Assembly (NCBI RefSeq): GCF_002994615.1
Contig: NZ_PVNK01000179.1
Location: 1-51,123, forward strand
Source of the DNA: Enhygromyxa salina
GTDB lineage: Bacteria; Myxococcota_A; Polyangia; Nannocystales; Nannocystaceae
Direction: 5' to 3'
Length of the DNA: 51,123 nucleotides
The notes beneath the pieces were generated by a model. The model worked only from the letters and a program-made list of their open reading frames with translations. It was not told where the DNA came from and did no database searches. Within the stretch, counting starts at the first letter, position 1. The number at the start of each line of letters is the position of its first letter. The position numbers and the translations under genes are program-made. Of the stretch, positions 49,052 to 51,123 are shown in pieces.

Positions 49052-50676
49052 CGCGGCGCCACCTGGCTCTGGTCGGGCTCCGGGGGCTCGACCGGCAGTC
49101 GCAGCGTGAAGGTCGAGCCGACGCCGAGCTGGCTCTCGGCCGAGAGTGAGCCGCCGTGGGCCTCGGCGATGCGGCGGGCGATGGCCAGGCCCAGCCCCGT
49201 GCCCCGGACCTTGCGCTTGGGCGCCCCGGCTTGTTGGTACTCCTCGAACACCGCGTCGAGCTCCTCGGCCGCGATCCCGACCCCGGTATCGGACACCGCG
49301 ATCGACACGATCTTGGCCTGGGCCTCGAAGCGGACCATCACGCTCACGCGGCCCGCCTCGGTGAACTTGATCGCGTTGCTGAGCAGGTTGGTCACGACCT
49401 GGCCGATGCGCTTGCGGTCGCAGGAGACCTCGGGGACGCGGCCACGAATGTCGGCGTCGAGCCCGACGCCGCGCTCGCGCACCTGCGAGCGGTGAATGTC
49501 GACGATGTCATCGACGAGGGCGTCGAGCTTGCACGGGGCGAAGCGCAGCTCGAGCTCGCCGCTCTCGATCATCGAGAGGTCGAGGATGTCCTCGATCAGC
49601 TCCTGAAGCTGGCGCCCGCCCGCGAGGATCAGGCGGATGTCCTCGGCCTGGGCCTCGCTGAGCTCGGTCTCGAGCAGCAGCTGGCCGAAGCCGAGGATCG
49701 AGTTGAGCGGGGTCCGGAGCTCGTGGCTGACCGCGGCCAGGAACTCGCGCTTGGCCGCGTCGGCGGCGTGGGTCCGGTCGAGGGCGCGCTGGTAGGTGGC
49801 GACGTCGTCGGCGAGGCGGGCGCGGAGGCGCTCGAGGCTCGAGAACAGCTGGCCGACCGCGTCGAAGCTGGTCACGCGTACGGGGCTCGCCAGCGGTCGC
49901 GCGCTCGCGCTCGCCTCGTCGTCCCAGCCGATCGCGTCGAGCCGGGCCGCGAGCCCGATCACGTCCCGACCTGGGCTGAGCCCCGCGCTCGCAGCCGCGA
50001 TCGCCGCGAACACGATCACCGAGGTCGCCGCGAGCATCGCCAGCCAGGTCCGCGAGTATCCCAGCCAGGTCTCGGGGTTGCTCGTGTGGACGATCCCGTG
50101 GGCGAGGACCAGCAGACAGGTCGCGACGGCGAGGCCGACCACGAGGCGCACGAGTCGGCCGGCCAGAGTCGGAGGCTCGAGTCGACGGCGGCTCGGGCCT
50201 GTCAATTGGGTTCCGGCCGCGCGCCGGGCCAGGGCTTCGGCCTCACCGGCCCGCGCGGTCACGGCCGAGAGCGCGTGCTCGAGCGTGAGCGCGATCGCTA
50301 GGCCGGGCGCCGTCGCGGTAGCGAGCAGCGGCACCGTCGTCAGCAGCGCCTGCTCGAGCTCGGGGGTGCTCACCGCCCAGACCCAGGGCACGCCGATCGC
50401 CACGCTTGCGATCGGCGGCAGCAGCCCAAACACCGCGGGCGCCGTGCGGGTCGCTTCGTCGAGCCCCTTGCGCCTCGCGACCGCCGCCGTGATCAGCGCG
50501 ACGACCGCTGTCAGACCCACCACGCTGAACAGCGAAGCCCGCAGGTCCGTGCCCAGCCAGCTCCGGTCCTCGACGATCAGCGCGAGCAGGCCCCAGCTAC
50601 ACAGCAGGTGTGCCAGCGCCGCGACCCCCACGGCGCCGAGCAGGCGGCGAGCCGTGATCGCGCTCGGCGACGCCAC
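49048..50676 (-). CDS. Membrane sensor histidine kinase
   Basis: 542 residues from the GTG at 50676, with GGGAG just upstream. The frame is open to a TTG at 50868, but that extension is repeat DNA. About six membrane helices (LLGAVGVAALAHLL, ATSVIVFAAIAAASAG and others) are followed by a linker. H box FLAAVSHELRTPLNSILGFG; catalytic domain with N box NLLSNAIKF, DTGVGI and GTGLGLAIARRIAEAHGG, all intact. An active HisKA/HATPase kinase, first of a coupled pair, with no receiver domain or regulator gene in the window. The signal is unknown. Confidence 0.9.
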   Translation of the reverse strand: MASPSAITARRLLGAVGVAALAHLLCSWGLLALIVEDRSWLGTDLRASLFSVVGLTAVVALITAAVARRKGLDEATRTAPAVFGLLPPIASVAIGVPWVWAVSTPELEQALLTTVPLLATATAPGLAIALTLEHALSAVTARAGEAEALARRAAGTQLTGPSRRRLEPPTLAGRLVRLVVGLAVATCLLVLAHGIVHTSNPETWLGYSRTWLAMLAATSVIVFAAIAAASAGLSPGRDVIGLAARLDAIGWDDEASASARPLASPVRVTSFDAVGQLFSSLERLRARLADDVATYQRALDRTHAADAAKREFLAAVSHELRTPLNSILGFGQLLLETELSEAQAEDIRLILAGGRQLQELIEDILDLSMIESGELELRFAPCKLDALVDDIVDIHRSQVRERGVGLDADIRGRVPEVSCDRKRIGQVVTNLLSNAIKFTEAGRVSVMVRFEAQAKIVSIAVSDTGVGIAAEELDAVFEEYQQAGAPKRKVRGTGLGLAIARRIAEAHGGSLSAESQLGVGSTFTLRLPVEPPEPDQSQVAPR

Positions 50677-50743
50677 ATGACTCCCAGTAACGGCAGTCTT
50701 GCGGGGGATCGGGACATCCTCGTCGCGCTGATCCAGCTCCGAC

Positions 50744-50755
50744 AACGATATCGTT
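50744..50755. promoter_or_regulatory. 12-bp palindrome before the kinase operon
   Basis: AACGATATCGTT is a perfect palindrome, 68 bp upstream of the GTG start of the first kinase gene, in a locally AT-rich stretch. Suitable as an operator for a dimeric regulator. No clear -35/-10 pair was assigned around it. Confidence 0.45.
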
Positions 50756-50814
50756 TTTACACTCTTTGCCCTCCGCCCGCGGCCCCAGTCAGTCTCCCAG
50801 AGTGTCGAGGCGGA

Positions 50815-50935
50815 TCCCCGAGTCTCGGAGCCCTTCCAGGGGGCCACGGAGGCGACCGCGAAGCTCAAACCAGCCCACCGACCGGCCGGCCGCTCGCGGC
50901 AGAGCTAACGCCTGTGGGGGTCTAAAGGAGCCGTG
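50815..50935 (-). repeat. Diverged inverted relative of the 137-bp repeat
   Basis: Read on the minus strand this stretch follows the order of the units at 15886-16161: CTCCTTTAGACCCCC, CTCTGCC, a CGGCCGG block, TCGGTGGGCTGGT, TGAGCT and CGTGGCCCCCT. It is shortened and diverged, and runs into the minisatellite at 50911. It explains the open frame upstream of the kinase start. Confidence 0.7.
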
Positions 50936-51123
50936 GCAGAGTAGCTGACGCCTGTGGGGGTCTAAAGGAGCCGTGGCAGAGTAGCTGACGCCTGTGGGGG
51001 TCTAAAGGAGCCGTGGCAGAGTAGCTGACGCCTGTGGGGTCTAAAGGAGCCGTGGCAGAGTAGCTGACGCCTGTGGGGTCTAAAGGAGCCGTGGCAGAGT
51101 AGCTGACGCCTGTGGGGTCTAAA
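50911..51123. repeat. 39/40-bp minisatellite running off the window end
   Basis: Six units begin CCTGTGGGG at 50911, 50951, 50991, 51031, 51070 and 51109. The first three are 40 bp (five G) and the later ones 39 bp (four G), otherwise identical, with TCTAAAGGAGCCGTGGCAGA and GTAGCTGACG. Fully identical units without variable spacers exclude a CRISPR. The array continues beyond the window. Confidence 0.93.

Noticed and set aside
50677..50868. N-terminal extension of the first kinase
   Set aside because: It runs into repeat DNA related to the 137-bp units and would start at a TTG. The GTG at 50676 has GGGAG upstream and directly precedes the first membrane helix.
50911..51123. CRISPR array
   Set aside because: Repeat units are continuous and identical over 39-40 bp, with no variable spacers and no cas genes.

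Overview
The window looks like chromosomal DNA of a myxobacterium, most likely a member of the Nannocystaceae. The evidence is GC-rich sequence, lipoproteins with Gly-Asp linkers and DUF4215 ('Myxococcus cysteine-rich') repeats, a secreted protease ending in a MYXO-CTERM tripartite tail, two histidine kinases with no response regulator beside them, and a probable sigma-54 promoter. The genus is inferred from style only. I saw no tRNA, rRNA, CRISPR array or intact insertion sequence.

Layout. 0.1-4.6 kb: parC-parE (topoisomerase IV), minus strand. 4.9-8.7 kb: an Hsp70-like protein with a very large acidic repeat tail. 9-12.8 kb: an orphan VgrG, a GST-like protein and a DUF3152-type secreted metallopeptidase. 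12.9-15.9 kb: a stress cluster (CsbD, YflT-like and BON lipoprotein behind a sigma-54-like promoter) divergent from a cardiolipin-synthase-like enzyme. 15.9-20.9 kb: a repeat-rich accessory island in which a two-gene lipoprotein/metallopeptidase module was duplicated in tandem. In the second copy the first gene is reduced to a scar, and the two peptidases are nearly identical except around the catalytic motifs. 21-25 kb: an ABC exporter, a DUF971 protein and a MatB-like acyl-CoA ligase. 25.4-31.4 kb: a Gly-Asp/DUF4215 lipoprotein, then coaD, a membrane protein and a zinc-ribbon/ornithine aminotransferase ORF on the minus strand, and a TPR-like lipoprotein with a NahK-like sugar kinase on the plus strand. 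31.4-38.1 kb: secreted and membrane proteins including an M36-like metalloprotease. 38.4-42.7 kb: fumC divergent from a CASTOR/POLLUX-like ion channel that carries an EF-hand loop next to its pore. 43.1-46.6 kb: a small hypothetical, a MoxR ATPase, and an aminotransferase with an O-methyltransferase. 47-50.7 kb: two overlapping sensor kinases, the second with a degenerate ATP-binding domain. The window ends in a 39/40-bp minisatellite.

The most unusual theme is a family of short modular intergenic repeats bounded by the tetranucleotide CTAG. Exact-length modules of 51 bp and 70 bp and a longer hairpin module of about 125 bp are chained end to end with CTAG at each junction. At four unrelated genes (parE, fumC, csbD and the channel gene) the junction CTAG also supplies the TAG stop codon. 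The long and short modules share a terminal sequence, so they look like one family of non-autonomous mobile elements with no transposase in the window.

Two essential genes, coaD and fumC, are divergent from neighbours across extremely short spacers in which both -10 boxes appear to share one AT-rich palindrome, which predicts leaderless or nearly leaderless transcripts.
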